DNA of 64,000 bases from Novosphingobium resinovorum (GCF_001742225.1 NZ_CP017077.1:558001-622000); one strand, 5' to 3'. Positions 1 through 8,511 are shown, counted from the first letter of the stretch. The notes: generated from the sequence alone by a model not told the origin. Numbers and translations are program-made.

Positions 1-482
1 CTGCTCTACCGGCCTTTACGAGAGCGCTAGAGGATAATCGCACACTTTGTCTGGTCAGTAATCAAGTACAGGTTGAGATTGCCGTTCCCAAGGCGGATCG
101 TTGGAGCCAGACCACGATTTGCTTGGAAAAAGTTGGCAACCAGTTGCTAACAGCTTCACCGAAAAATGCAAATGGCAGTACGGCGAACGTTAGTCGAGAC
201 GTACCTCTTCCCCGCGGATCCGGGAAAGAATGGTTTTCGGTGAACAATTATCCCGCCAGAGCGCGCGCAGCTAATATACAAGGAGATGTATCTGTCGCCG
301 TAAGTGTTGATAAGTACGGTTACCCCGTAGGCTGTAGTGTTGTCGAATCGTCTAATAATAAAGATTTAGATGAAGGCGCATGTTCCCGCCTCGTCGCCGT
401 GGCGCGATTTTTTCCCGCACTGGAAAAAGACGGCAGAGCAGTTAATGGTGTATGGAAAACCGTCATACGTTGGCGACTTTAG
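1..482 (+). CDS. TonB C-terminal-domain protein, 5' end outside the window
   Basis: The reading frame is open from the window edge and closes with TAG at 480-482, so about 159 C-terminal residues are visible. The last 80 residues have the TonB C-terminal pattern: YPARARAANIQGDVSV, then VDKYGYPVGCSVVESS and a final beta strand ending WKTVIRWRL. Family members couple inner-membrane proton motive force to outer-membrane receptors, or act as periplasmic TonB-like proteins. The membrane anchor and Pro-rich linker expected at the N-terminus are not in view, so I cannot tell a full TonB from a shorter relative. A Cys pair (GCSVV and GACSRL) may form a disulfide. Base composition is less GC-rich than the later core genes. 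Confidence 0.7.
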   Translation, partial: ALPAFTRALEDNRTLCLVSNQVQVEIAVPKADRWSQTTICLEKVGNQLLTASPKNANGSTANVSRDVPLPRGSGKEWFSVNNYPARARAANIQGDVSVAVSVDKYGYPVGCSVVESSNNKDLDEGACSRLVAVARFFPALEKDGRAVNGVWKTVIRWRL

Positions 483-916
483 TGCGAATGCGGGACGCTG
501 AGTAAAGTCGGCTCGCCTGAGATCATCGGCATGTCCGCTTTGGGGCGTGTCCGGTCAGGCCGTTTTTTCACCTTCCGGTGCTTAGCGGACCCCGCAGACG
601 ATCGCCCCGAACAGTTCGCCGTCGGGCGTAGCAGGACCATGGCACCGAAAATCCTTCGCGCGTTTTTACATCGTGACGACCTCCAAGTTCGGATCCCCAA
701 GTCTGAGCCATTTCACGCGTACCGTCAGCCGGTCCGCTACAACCTCACATCCGGTCGCCGCTCCCACGCGGCTGCACCATAATCCCGCTTTCGCCGGGTC
801 TGGCTCAGGTGACGAGACCAATCTCTACGAGCGGCATATGAAGCCAGAGGAGGGCGCGGTTCGTCTACCTGGATCCCGCGAGGTCGATGCCTCGCTGGAT
901 ATTCGAACTAATTCGA
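483..916. other. stretch without a supported gene
   Basis: About 430 bases between the TonB-like gene and the IS110 transposase. Short open frames exist on both strands but none has a ribosome-binding site or a recognisable protein. Part of it is probably the non-coding end of the IS110 element, whose family lacks clear terminal inverted repeats, so I cannot place the element edge. Confidence 0.5.
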
Positions 917-2071
917 TCAGGCTGCCTTTAAGATGGCGCCTTTGGGCACGACGCCGGCCGTGGAAAATTGCCACAGCGCGATAAGCAGCTTTCGTGCCAT
1001 TGCTACGATCATGACCCGGCGAATGCGTCCGCCGCCGTCCTGAACGCGCTGATTGAACCACTGAGATAATTCGGAGCCTGGTTGATGGCGAAGCCAGAGC
1101 CACGCGACCTGAATCATCGTCGTTCGAAGACGCTTGTTGCCCGCCTTCGATACTCCTTGCTCGCGGTCGATAGTACCGCTCCTCCATGGCGATGGTGCTA
1201 AACCTGCATACGCTGCAACCTGCCGTCGGTTGGCAAAGTGGCGGTAAAAGCCTTCACTGTACAAAGTGCCGGCGAACTCATGGCCGATACCCCGTAGCTG
1301 AAGCAGGAGCCCTGGCGCGTTTGCCGTCCCCACGGCCTCAACCGTAGGCAACATGGCGTCCCGGACTTTGTTGACCTCGTCGATCTGAGCTATCACCATC
1401 TCCAGGCGATCGAGTTCACGTTCGATCTGGCGACTGATGTGGTTCGGGAGAGGCCGGCCATCGCCGGTTCGCAGTTCCTCAAGAAGCGCCCGCCGATTCG
1501 CCCCCACTGGCTCGTATCCAGTGATCCCTTGGGCAAACAGCAATCCCTTGATGCGATTGACATGCTGGATGCGCTCGCCAACGAGTACCCGTCGTTCGCG
1601 CCCGATCCGCCGACGGTCTTCGTCCTCGACACTAGGCACCGCCACCATGGCACATACCCGCGGCTCGCCACGTTTGTAGGCGAGCAGCGCGCGCACCAGC
1701 GCCTCGCCATCAAGGCGATCGGTCTTGGCCCGCCGACTGCGCCGAGAGGTGGCAATCGAAGCCGCATCCACGACGTGGCTTTCAATGCCTTCATTCACAA
1801 GACAACGGTGAATCCAGAAACCGTCGAGACCCGCCTCCTGAATCACGACCAAACTATAGGAGATACCGGTGCGCTCGCGCACCTTCGTCTCCAGCTGACA
1901 AAATCTTGCGAGAAGAGCTACGATGTCACCCCCCGGTACCGTATGACGGGACATCCGCTCACCATTACCGGGCGCCAGTGAAGTGACGAGCCAAGTAGAT
2001 CGGCTCAATTCCAAAGAAACGAAGATTGCATTCAGCTGCGTGCTGATGGTGGCATGAGATGAAACTGACAC
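917..2071 (-). CDS. IS110 family transposase (DEDD type)
   Basis: 384 residues, full length for the family. The N-terminal half is the DEDD nuclease-like domain with the segment AKTDRLDGEALVRALLAY. The C-terminal half is the Transposase_20 domain: LRGIGHEFAGTLYSEGFY, then AAYAGLAPSPWRSG and a helical end. IS110 enzymes move a circular intermediate and leave no target duplication. The ATG lies 37 bases from the end of the truncated primase-like gene at 2109-2612. A degraded relative of the same element sits in the same relation to a second primase gene at 10711-11261, and near the start codons the two agree at roughly nine bases in ten by eye. No frameshift or stop is seen, so this copy may be active. 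Confidence 0.92.
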   Translation of the reverse strand: MSVSSHATISTQLNAIFVSLELSRSTWLVTSLAPGNGERMSRHTVPGGDIVALLARFCQLETKVRERTGISYSLVVIQEAGLDGFWIHRCLVNEGIESHVVDAASIATSRRSRRAKTDRLDGEALVRALLAYKRGEPRVCAMVAVPSVEDEDRRRIGRERRVLVGERIQHVNRIKGLLFAQGITGYEPVGANRRALLEELRTGDGRPLPNHISRQIERELDRLEMVIAQIDEVNKVRDAMLPTVEAVGTANAPGLLLQLRGIGHEFAGTLYSEGFYRHFANRRQVAAYAGLAPSPWRSGTIDREQGVSKAGNKRLRTTMIQVAWLWLRHQPGSELSQWFNQRVQDGGGRIRRVMIVAMARKLLIALWQFSTAGVVPKGAILKAA

Positions 2072-2108
2072 GAGCTACCTCCTTCACGATCTGCGTGCGC
2101 CGATCTTA

Positions 2109-2612
2109 TCATCGCTGGCACCGTCCCGCGCCCATGGTATCTCTCTTCTGCGTCTCGAGGGCTTCAAGCGCCTGTGCCCAATCCTTGTAGCCCTTGGGGA
2201 AATCGACGCGGATCACGCGGTTGTCGCTGGCGTAGCGATGTGATGCCCGGTTTACGGCCCGGCGCCCCGCTATGTCGCAGTCGCCCGCCAGGATCAGTTC
2301 AGTCACGCTGTCGGGAATCGTCGCCAGGCCGAAACGTCGCGACCCAAGCGTTGCCCAGCACGGAAGCTTATGGAGCAGGCTCCACGCGCGAGCGGTCTCG
2401 AAGCCTTCGGCAAGGCCGATGGTGGGACCGGTACCGCCCCCACGCCATGCGCCCAGGCCGAGCGAACCGATGGTCGCCTTTGCGGTGTAGCGGCCCGTCT
2501 CGGGATCGAGGAAGATCCGCTGCAGGGCAACGAGCCGCTGGCCTTCGCGCACGGCGACAAGCACGGCGGGCTTGAACACGGTGTTGGGCTTCGCACCATG
2601 AGGGCATCGCGG
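2109..2612 (-). pseudogene. Toprim primase-like protein, C-terminal fragment
   Basis: This is the C-terminal half of the gene that is intact at 11274-12176. The two match from CPHGAKP through GLAEGFETARAW, the Toprim-type LILAGDCDIAGRRAVNR segment and KGYKDWAQALEALE. Homology stops abruptly at about 2612, where IS30-type sequence begins, so the N-terminal zinc finger is lost. The frame upstream of 2612 is chance reading through the antisense of the IS30 gene. Intact relatives are primase-like proteins of plasmids and integrative elements. A 136-base block (2378-2513) is identical to the other copy although the flanks have diverged. Confidence 0.75.
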
Positions 2613-2671
2613 AGGTGGGTTCAACGGGTGGAGGCAACACTTTAATTTTTTGCGGAAGATGGAGTGTCGCA

Positions 2672-3325
2672 ATGAAGCAGCGTCGTCGGATCTATTACAC
2701 GGCCAGTCAGCGAGCAGAGATATGGGATCGCTGGCAGCGCGGGGAGTCGATGAGTTCGATCGGACGAAGGTTTGATCGAGAGTAATCGTCGGTACTTTCG
2801 GTGATTTCGCCGACAGGCGGCATCCGGCCTGCCGCTTGCAAGCGCGGCAGTCGTGCGCTGAGCCTTGCCGAGCGCGAGGAGATATCGCTTGGCCTGAGCG
2901 TCTGCGAACCCTTGCGTGCGATAGCACGGCGACTGGGCCGCTCGCCCTCGACAATCAGTCGCGAAGTCAGGCGTAATGGCGGCGTTGCGCGGTATCGGGC
3001 GACCATATCCGATCAGGCGGCATGGGACCGCGCCTTGCGGCCCAAGCCCTGCAAGCTGGCTTGCTCGCCATCGCCGGCACAGGCAGTAACAGTCAAGTTG
3101 CGCCGCAAATGGTCACCGGAACAGATTGCGGGGTGGCTCAGGCGCAGCTTTCCCGAGGAGCCGCATAAACAGGTGTCGCACGAGACCATCTACAGAAGCC
3201 TGTATATGCAGGCGCGCGGGGTTCTGAAGAAGGAACTGCTGAGGCATCTGCGCGCCCGGCGCACGATCCGCATGTCGCGGCCGAAGGTGCCTTGGCCTAT
3301 CGCCGGGACGACATCGTCGGGATGA
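2672..3325 (+). pseudogene. IS30 family transposase, nonsense-mutated and 3'-truncated
   Basis: Reading starts MKQRRRIYYTASQRAEIWDR at 2672, a typical IS30 N-terminus, but hits TAA at 2783-2785 after 37 codons. The same frame then continues with SLAEREEISLGLSV and the helix-turn-helix LRAIARRLGRSPSTISREV, then KWSPEQIAGWLRRSFP and SHETIYRSLY. Homology ends after RRTIRMSRPK; the last dozen codons to 3325 are unrelated. The DDE catalytic core, normally another 180 residues or so, is missing, so the element is dead. It interrupted the primase gene on its left, and its right half was lost when the region joined the htpG side. Confidence 0.85.
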
Positions 3326-3362
3326 TGGACAACATGCAACGTCCTGGGAGCCGCGAAAGACG

Positions 3363-3386
3363 AGGGGGGCCCGTCGGCTCCCCCCT
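3363..3386 (-). terminator. likely terminator hairpin after htpG
   Basis: A GC-rich inverted repeat (AGGGGGGCC, loop, GGC, one T bulge, CCCCCCT) lies just beyond the htpG stop. Only a short, broken T run follows on the minus strand, so intrinsic termination is plausible but not certain. Confidence 0.45.
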
Positions 3387-3394
3387 GTCCTGCA

Positions 3395-5281
3395 TTAGCC
3401 CAGCGTCTTGGCTATCAGGCGTTCGAGCCGCTGCGCGAAGGCACGGGGGTCCGCGGGAGCTTCTCCCTCAGCGATACGCGCCTCGTCGAACAACAGGAAT
3501 GCGATGTCCCGCCGCTCATCCTCGCTCGCCGTCGACTGGTCCAACCTGGCGATTAGCCCATGGCGCGCATTCACTTCCAGCACAGGCTTTTCGCGTTCGG
3601 GCGCACGGCCGGCGGCGGCCAGCATCTTCTCAAGCTGAAGATCCATGGCGTTGTCCGGCGCCACGATGCACACGGCGCTGGTGGTCAAACGGTCGGAGAT
3701 ACGGACGTCGGAGACGTGATCCGCCAGCACCTCCTTGGCAAAGGCGATGAACCCGCTGACATCCTCTGCCGCGTTCGATGTATCTGCGCTCTCCTCTGCC
3801 AAAGGGATCAGGCTGAGGTCGCTGGAGCCCTGCGTCACCGACTTGAAGGGTTTGCCTTCATAATCGACGCCCATCGTCGTCCAGAAATTGTCGACCTGGT
3901 CGGGCAGCAGCAAGACCTCGATGCCCCGTGCCTTGAACCCTTCGAGCTGGGGAGACGTCGCGATCCTATCGAGGTCATCGCCGGTAGCATAGAAGATCGC
4001 AGTCTGATTTTCCTTGAGCCCCGCTACATAATCCTTGAGCGAGCGCCACTCGCCGTTCGATGCCGTCGTCTTGAAGCGAGCAAGCCCAAGCAACTGCGCG
4101 CGCCGCTCGTAATCTTCGTAAAGCCCTTCCTTGAGCACTGCCCCGAAATTGTCCCAGATCGCCGCGTAGCGATCGGCGTCACTCTCCGACAGCTTGTCGA
4201 GTTCCGAGAGGATGCGATTGCTCACGCCTTTCTGGATGGCCGACAGCACGGGGCTTTCCTGGATCATCTCGCGCGACATGTTGAGCGGGAGGTCCGCGGA
4301 ATCGACGAGGCCGCGCACAAATCGCAGATAGCGCGGGAGGATCTCCGCTTCGTCGGTGATGAAAACCCTTCGCACATAGAGTTTGATGCGGCCATTGCGG
4401 TCGGGGTCGAAGAGGTCGAAAGGCTTGCTCTCCGGGATGAAGGTCAGCACCGAATACTCGTGCCGCCCTTCGGCCCGGTAGTGCAGCGTCATCGCCGGCT
4501 TGTCGAACTGCCCCGCCACGCTGCGATAGAAGTCGGCATACTCATCCTCGCTGATGTCCGACTTCGACCTGGCCCACAGCGCCGCGCCGTCGGCAAGCTG
4601 CCGAGCTTCTTCCTCGCTCCCGGTTTCCTCCACGAATATCGGCACCGGGACGTGGCCCGACTGAGCCTTGACGATCCGTTCGACAGTGTAGAGCTCGGCA
4701 TAGCTTTTCGCTTCGTCGAGCAAGGTCAGCGTTACCCTCGTTCCCCGCAAGGGGGCGGCAGCGGGATCGACCGGAGCTATGGTGTAAGTGCCCGAACCAT
4801 CGGATGCCCAGCTCGCCGCCTCGTCCTCACCCGCGCGGCGGGAGACGACCTCGACTTTGCCCGCGACCATGAAGGCCGAGTAGAAGCCCACGCCGAACTG
4901 GCCGATGAGCTGCTGTCCCTCGCCGTTCTTGTCGGCGGCGAGCCTGTCCATGAACGCCTTCGTCCCCGACCGGGCAATGGTGCCCAGGGTCTCGGCCATG
5001 TCGATCGCGGACATCCCGATGCCATTGTCCGTGACGGTGAGGGTTCCGGCCTCCTTGTCTAGCGTCACGGTGATGCGCGGCTGGGCGTCGTCGCCAAGCA
5101 GTTCGGGCCGGGAGATCGCTTCGTAGCGCAGCTTCTCGCAGGCATCGGCAGCGTTGGAGATAAGCTCGCGCAGGAACACGTCCCGGTCCGAATAGACCGA
5201 ATGGACCATCATGTGCAGGAGCTTGGAAACATCGGCCTCGAAGGCGCGGGTCTCAGGGGCGGCAAACGTCTCGGTCGTCAT
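3395..5281 (-). CDS. htpG: molecular chaperone HtpG (bacterial Hsp90)
   Basis: 628 residues, the usual length. The GHKL ATPase domain comes first, with FLRELISNAADACEKLRY, TDNGIGM and IGQFGVGFYSAF, followed by the middle domain (RYLRFVRGLVDSADLPLNMS) and the C-terminal dimerisation domain ending RLIAKTLG. It refolds or stabilises cytosolic clients with DnaK, using ATP. The ATG at 5281 is the only start giving the standard N-terminus. A heat-shock-like promoter lies upstream (5322-5348) and a hairpin downstream. It is a single-gene unit, and its right-hand neighbours are small accessory genes, so it marks where core chromosome meets the mobile region. Confidence 0.97.
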   Translation of the reverse strand: MTTETFAAPETRAFEADVSKLLHMMVHSVYSDRDVFLRELISNAADACEKLRYEAISRPELLGDDAQPRITVTLDKEAGTLTVTDNGIGMSAIDMAETLGTIARSGTKAFMDRLAADKNGEGQQLIGQFGVGFYSAFMVAGKVEVVSRRAGEDEAASWASDGSGTYTIAPVDPAAAPLRGTRVTLTLLDEAKSYAELYTVERIVKAQSGHVPVPIFVEETGSEEEARQLADGAALWARSKSDISEDEYADFYRSVAGQFDKPAMTLHYRAEGRHEYSVLTFIPESKPFDLFDPDRNGRIKLYVRRVFITDEAEILPRYLRFVRGLVDSADLPLNMSREMIQESPVLSAIQKGVSNRILSELDKLSESDADRYAAIWDNFGAVLKEGLYEDYERRAQLLGLARFKTTASNGEWRSLKDYVAGLKENQTAIFYATGDDLDRIATSPQLEGFKARGIEVLLLPDQVDNFWTTMGVDYEGKPFKSVTQGSSDLSLIPLAEESADTSNAAEDVSGFIAFAKEVLADHVSDVRISDRLTTSAVCIVAPDNAMDLQLEKMLAAAGRAPEREKPVLEVNARHGLIARLDQSTASEDERRDIAFLLFDEARIAEGEAPADPRAFAQRLERLIAKTLG

Positions 5282-5321
5282 CGTCTCTTCGGCTCACATG
5301 TTTCGGACTTATGCCAGCCAG

Positions 5322-5348
5322 ATGGATCGGAACGTTTCCACGTTCAAG
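5322..5348 (-). promoter_or_regulatory. candidate heat-shock (sigma-32) promoter of htpG
   Basis: On the minus strand CTTGAA is followed after 13 bases by CGATCCAT. This resembles the alphaproteobacterial sigma-32 pattern (CTTGAA, spacer, CCCCAT-like -10). It lies about 40-65 bases before the htpG ATG, as expected for a heat-shock gene. Confidence 0.5.
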
Positions 5349-5702
5349 AGGGCCGACTCTCGGATATGCGGGTGAGGACTGGCAGCCCACCCATTTGATT
5401 TAGGAGGCTCGCATCAGTGCGCCCAGCTGTTTTCGCAGAGACGGTCCCTCCAAATGAGAATCGACATTGGTGAAGCCCTCTTTCGCAAGTGCGATAGCCA
5501 GGCTTTGGAGGTTCTTACAGCTGCCTCCTCGAGCGATCTCGAAAGCGCGCTCCATAATCGGACGTCCAGTTATCAAGCAATCCTCCCGTTCCCAATTCGT
5601 GCATCGTCACCCTTCATCAAGGTGACGGAAAAATGAGGCCTGGCCGGTGTAGAAGGTACATCCCGCGACCAGGCCCCAGGGAATCTCCAGTTGCGGGTTA
5701 GG
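5349..5702. other. intergenic stretch, nothing supported
   Basis: About 350 bases between the htpG promoter and the next small reading frame. I see no conserved protein, RNA gene or repeat. A 60-codon frame on the plus strand (5454-5636) has no recognisable content. Confidence 0.4.
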
Positions 5703-5873
5703 TCAACCAGGATGAGGGTATGTGATAAAGGCAGACCGGCAAGAACGGTTGCTGCGACCTGAAAATATTCTCCCCCTACGCAGTATCCAAACCTTGATGG
5801 TCTCGATCCCGATAAAGTGGCCCAGCGCTAGCTTGCGGAACGTGCGCCGGGCCCAGGTTTTCACGTCAACCAT
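5703..5873 (-). CDS. small basic hypothetical protein
   Basis: 56 residues if started at the ATG at 5873, which has a good ribosome-binding site (GAGGA, 7-base gap). Earlier in-frame starts lack one. The product is strongly basic (TWARRTFRKLALGHF, ILRRGRIF) with no domain I recognise. It sits in a strip of small genes and decayed fragments. The ribosome-binding site is the main support; it could still be a chance frame. Confidence 0.35.
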   Translation of the reverse strand: MVDVKTWARRTFRKLALGHFIGIETIKVWILRRGRIFSGRSNRSCRSAFITYPHPG

Positions 5874-5947
5874 GACTTGTTCCTCAGGATAGGAACGTCT
5901 TGGAGATCCGCTTGGTTTACGTGGCTCACGCGCCGATCGGCGGAGGC

Positions 5948-6232
5948 TCAAAAATGGGTAAGGGATAGCTGCAGTTGATCGTCCTGCTTCGGCTCGGTGT
6001 TGGCTGGCGGTGCGAGCCTCGCCGCATCAGACAGGTCGTTGCCCTCGATGCAGACAAGATCGCGCGTGATCTCCACCTTCTCCCGCAGGCGCTGCAGAAC
6101 GGCGGGAAAAATGCCGCGCAGCTGGCGGCAGTCCTCATGTGTGGCGTCGGCCCTATCGGCTTGGTTGAAGCGGTGCTGGGCCAGCGCGATTAAGGCATCG
6201 TCGGCTATAGGGCCGGTCACCAGGATACCCAA
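5948..6232 (-). CDS. hypothetical protein downstream of a YozE-like gene
   Basis: 94 residues from a TTG start at 6232, overlapping the end of the preceding gene by 16 bases, which suggests translational coupling. An in-frame GTG a few codons later is an alternative. The sequence is soluble and helical in character (ADDALIALAQHRFNQADRAD, then HEDCRQLRGIFPAVLQRLRE), with an acidic, Asn/Gln-rich tail. I recognise no family. The shared operon with the YozE-like protein is the only functional hint. Confidence 0.5.
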   Translation of the reverse strand: MGILVTGPIADDALIALAQHRFNQADRADATHEDCRQLRGIFPAVLQRLREKVEITRDLVCIEGNDLSDAARLAPPANTEPKQDDQLQLSLTHF

Positions 6233-6483
6233 TCCATCTCGGCGTCGTCGACCGCTTCGAACATTTCTGGATCTGCGCCGGTGTCTCCCAGGCGCTTGCG
6301 GACCGCATCGGGGGTGCCGTCCTTCGGGAACCCACGATCCGATCTGGCGATCGAGGCGAGTTGGCCAATGAAGCCGCCTCTCTCGGACTGTTCCAGTATC
6401 CAGCGCCCGAAAGGCAAGGATTTCGAACTGGTCTCATAGCCTCCGAGGTCAAGCGGACCATCCATCTTCGATAGTGCAGGCAT
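6217..6483 (-). CDS. YozE SAM-like domain protein
   Basis: 88 residues. After a short leader the protein matches the small helical YozE/SAM-like fold: LPFGRWILEQSERGGFIGQL, then LASIARSDRGFPKDGT, a C-terminal helix (VRKRLGDTGADPEMFEAV) and an acidic tail. The family is found in many bacteria and mobile elements with no settled function; DNA or protein binding is only inferred. The ATG at 6483 has AAGGAG about 9 bases upstream. It is the first gene of a two-gene unit. Confidence 0.6.
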   Translation of the reverse strand: MPALSKMDGPLDLGGYETSSKSLPFGRWILEQSERGGFIGQLASIARSDRGFPKDGTPDAVRKRLGDTGADPEMFEAVDDAEMDWVSW

Positions 6484-6559
6484 CGCAGAATCACTCCTTG
6501 GTGGAATGACGCAATGCTATATGTTCCTCATTTGTTCTGCAATCCGTTACGGGACGGTT

Positions 6560-6708
6560 ATGGGAACGAAACGGTTCGAGACAGTCTTCGAGTACTCGCA
6601 ATGGGGCTTTGACACCGCGGTCGAGTGCCGCTGTGGGCACCAGGCGGGGCTGAAGTGCAAGCCTGCGGTAGCCGCGACGTGCAGTGCAGCCCGTCAGAGC
6701 GACGCTGA
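6560..6708 (+). pseudogene. small zinc-ribbon protein remnant with internal deletion
   Basis: The frame from ATG 6560 reads KRFETVFEYSQWGFDTAVEC then CRCGHQAG, typical of the first half of small sphingomonad zinc-ribbon proteins. It then jumps directly to LKCK. Supplying one G restores CKACGSRDVQCSPSERR and a stop at 6706-6708. A fragment with the same ending lies at 8302-8511. This copy therefore has an internal deletion plus a 1-base frameshift. Confidence 0.5.
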
Positions 6709-7167
6709 TGCCACGCCGGTTTTGCACTTCGAATGGCGAGGAATCCCCGCTCGACGAGGTGGCCGCCCGCATGTGGGCATCGTGCGAGACGTGAGACCCG
6801 GCGACGCAGTGGACCAAGAAATAGGACTATGCTGGGCCGCACTGGCAGTTCGTGTTCCGGAACTATGCGCACACATTCCTGGCAGCGGCGCGCGGGGATC
6901 ACGATCGCGACGGTTAAGCCCAGCCCCCCGGCCCGGATGAACCCCTTCGCGATTGACTTTATCGATATCGCCGGGCGCGAGGCGGAGCAGGAGCCCATCC
7001 AGCCCTGCGGCTGGCGCTTGCCTAGCTCTCGACCAGCCTCATCGCAGTGGACTGGCAAATAGAGCGCTTTTGGACCCGCTTGACGTAACCGCCCGGCACC
7101 CACGGCATGAACCTTTACTTTCAGACGCGGGATGTTTCGATCTATCTCAACCGCTGGAAAATCCTGG
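6709..7167. other. decayed stretch without an intact gene
   Basis: Several short frames occur here (for example one starting MNPFAIDFIDIAG at about 6938), but none has both a ribosome-binding site and a recognisable product. It reads as eroded mobile-region DNA. Confidence 0.4.
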
Positions 7168-7290
7168 CTAAGGAGCGATCAGAGCCACGAAAGCGAGGGA
7201 GCTCAACGCCCGGTCAAGGCTGAGAAACGCGACCGGCAAACCGATAAGGATCGAGGCGACGGCAGCGACGCCCCAATAGCGCCGGGTCAT
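7168..7290 (-). CDS. 40-residue membrane microprotein
   Basis: The ATG at 7290 gives MTRRYWGVAAVASILIGL, then LPVAFLSLDRALSSLAFV and ALIAP before TAG at 7168-7170. There are two hydrophobic segments (about residues 6-23 and 28-39) joined by a short SLDRA turn, so a hairpin in the inner membrane is likely. The start overlaps the stop of the upstream gene in an ATGA arrangement, which supports real translation by coupling. No family is recognised. Confidence 0.5.
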   Translation of the reverse strand: MTRRYWGVAAVASILIGLPVAFLSLDRALSSLAFVALIAP

Positions 7291-7451
7291 TCGCGCTCTC
7301 CCGCATGATCAACCACAACTATGTCGATCATCGCTCGAAAGAAGGCGAGCAAATCCGCCGCCGGCATCGCAGGAACTTGGAAGGCTCCGTGATCGATGGC
7401 GCGCTCCACATCTTCTTCCGTTGCCTTGCGGCGAGCAACCGATACGTCCAT
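7287..7451 (-). CDS. 54-residue hypothetical protein coupled to a membrane microprotein
   Basis: The ATG at 7451 has CGGAG about 8 bases upstream. The product begins MDVSVARRKATEEDVERAI and continues with DHGAFQVPAMPAADLLAFF before ending DHAGERE. It is mainly helical and acidic, with a hydrophobic middle (FFRAMIDIVVV). Its TGA overlaps the next ATG by four bases, so the two form an operon. No family is recognised; a small regulator or toxin-antitoxin-like pair is conceivable but unsupported. Confidence 0.5.
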   Translation of the reverse strand: MDVSVARRKATEEDVERAIDHGAFQVPAMPAADLLAFFRAMIDIVVVDHAGERE

Positions 7452-7630
7452 CCGACAATCTCCGATTTCTGTCGGTCAAATCATCGACTTGCATAACATA
7501 GATTAATCTCGCACGACGTTGCATTCGTGCACACAGGATTTGAAATCCGGCAGAAGCTTGTGAAATTTTTGTTCCGCAGGCCCGGCCTATCGCGGCAGCG
7601 CAAACGCTTTCCTCGTAAGCCTCAAGATGC

Positions 7631-7876
7631 CTAGTTGCCTTCCTCCCGATACGGGCTCGGCTGTTCGAAAAAGCCCGTAGCGACCGCCGCAATCCCGCCT
7701 GCGACGATCAGAAAGATTATGGCCCCCACCACGAAAAAGCGGAGGACTGGCCGCTTCCCGCCAAGAGGTGTCACGAGGCCTTTATCTATAATCCACATCA
7801 TATGCCCCGGTAGCTGAAAACCGCCGTCACGGGTGGCTTTCCAGAACCGCCAACTCGTGCTGAGGTTTCCCGACAT
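7631..7876 (-). CDS. small single-pass membrane protein
   Basis: 81 residues with one strong transmembrane segment at about residues 46-66 (LRFFVVGAIIFLIVAGGIAA). A soluble N-terminal part contains FWKATRDGGFQLPGHMMW, and a short tail ends PSPYREEGN. An AAGG lies close upstream of ATG 7876. No family is recognised. It stands alone between the microprotein pair and decayed IS3 sequence. Confidence 0.5.
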   Translation of the reverse strand: MSGNLSTSWRFWKATRDGGFQLPGHMMWIIDKGLVTPLGGKRPVLRFFVVGAIIFLIVAGGIAAVATGFFEQPSPYREEGN

Positions 7877-8049
7877 CCTTACGTTAGGTTGAGAGGATCA
7901 AGACCGCAAAGATTGCGGTTCATAGCGAACTAGCGGGCTTTCGGCCAGTTGGTTGGGAAGCGTAACCGAGATCGGCGATTCCGGTTACACCCCATTGTTG
8001 CCGTTCCGGCTCCTGAGGGCGCTTCCCGGAAGCTGCCGTTGTAAAGTCG

Positions 8050-8145
8050 GCCGCGGCAAAGCTAATCTCGACCGTCGGCAGCCCGGACTCCTGCTCCTTG
8101 ATCATCCCGACGATTTGCGCCTCGGTAAAAACGGCTCTTCCTCAT
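8050..8145 (-). pseudogene. remnant of an IS3-family orfA
   Basis: From ATG 8145 the minus strand reads MRKSRF; one extra T then shifts the frame, after which AQIVGMIKEQESGLPT is recovered. This is the opening helix of IS3-type OrfA proteins. The helix-turn-helix that should follow is not recognisable and no orfB is present, so it is a short relic. Confidence 0.55.
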
Positions 8146-8301
8146 GTGCCGATTCCTTCTCGTGCGCAGCCTCTACATCAGAATTAGGGTTCTCTCAGCG
8201 GGTGCTGTCGTGGGTCAAAAGCAACGATCTTGCCGCCCGCCATCCGTCCAAGCTGGCCAAATTGACAGTGTGTTGAGATTGCTGAGACGGGCCCGATCGT
8301 T

Positions 8302-8511
8302 CATGAGCTTCATCGACTGGCGCAGCGACTGCCAGCAGGCCCAGAGCATCAGGATGGTGTCGCCGCGCCCGAGCTGCGCGACCTGCCGTTGCGCAAGGTC
8401 TTCCCACATCATGGTACCGGCATGCCCGCGGTCAGGACGCGGCTGAAGTGCAAGGCCTGCGGCAGGGGTGACGTACAATGCTCGCCGGCGCAGCGTGACC
8501 GGCATGGGTGA
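8302..8511 (+). pseudogene. C-terminal fragment of a zinc-ribbon protein
   Basis: An open frame without a start ends LKCKACGRGDVQCSP before TGA at 8509-8511, matching the restored end of the remnant at 6560-6708. Upstream in frame is ELRDLPLRKVF, consistent with the linker before the Cys pairs in this type of protein. The first Cys pair is absent, so this is a fragment. Confidence 0.45.

Noticed and set aside
3560..5062. A 500-codon open frame on the plus strand
   Set aside because: It is the exact antisense of htpG; its protein is His/Arg-rich nonsense typical of antisense frames in GC-rich genes.
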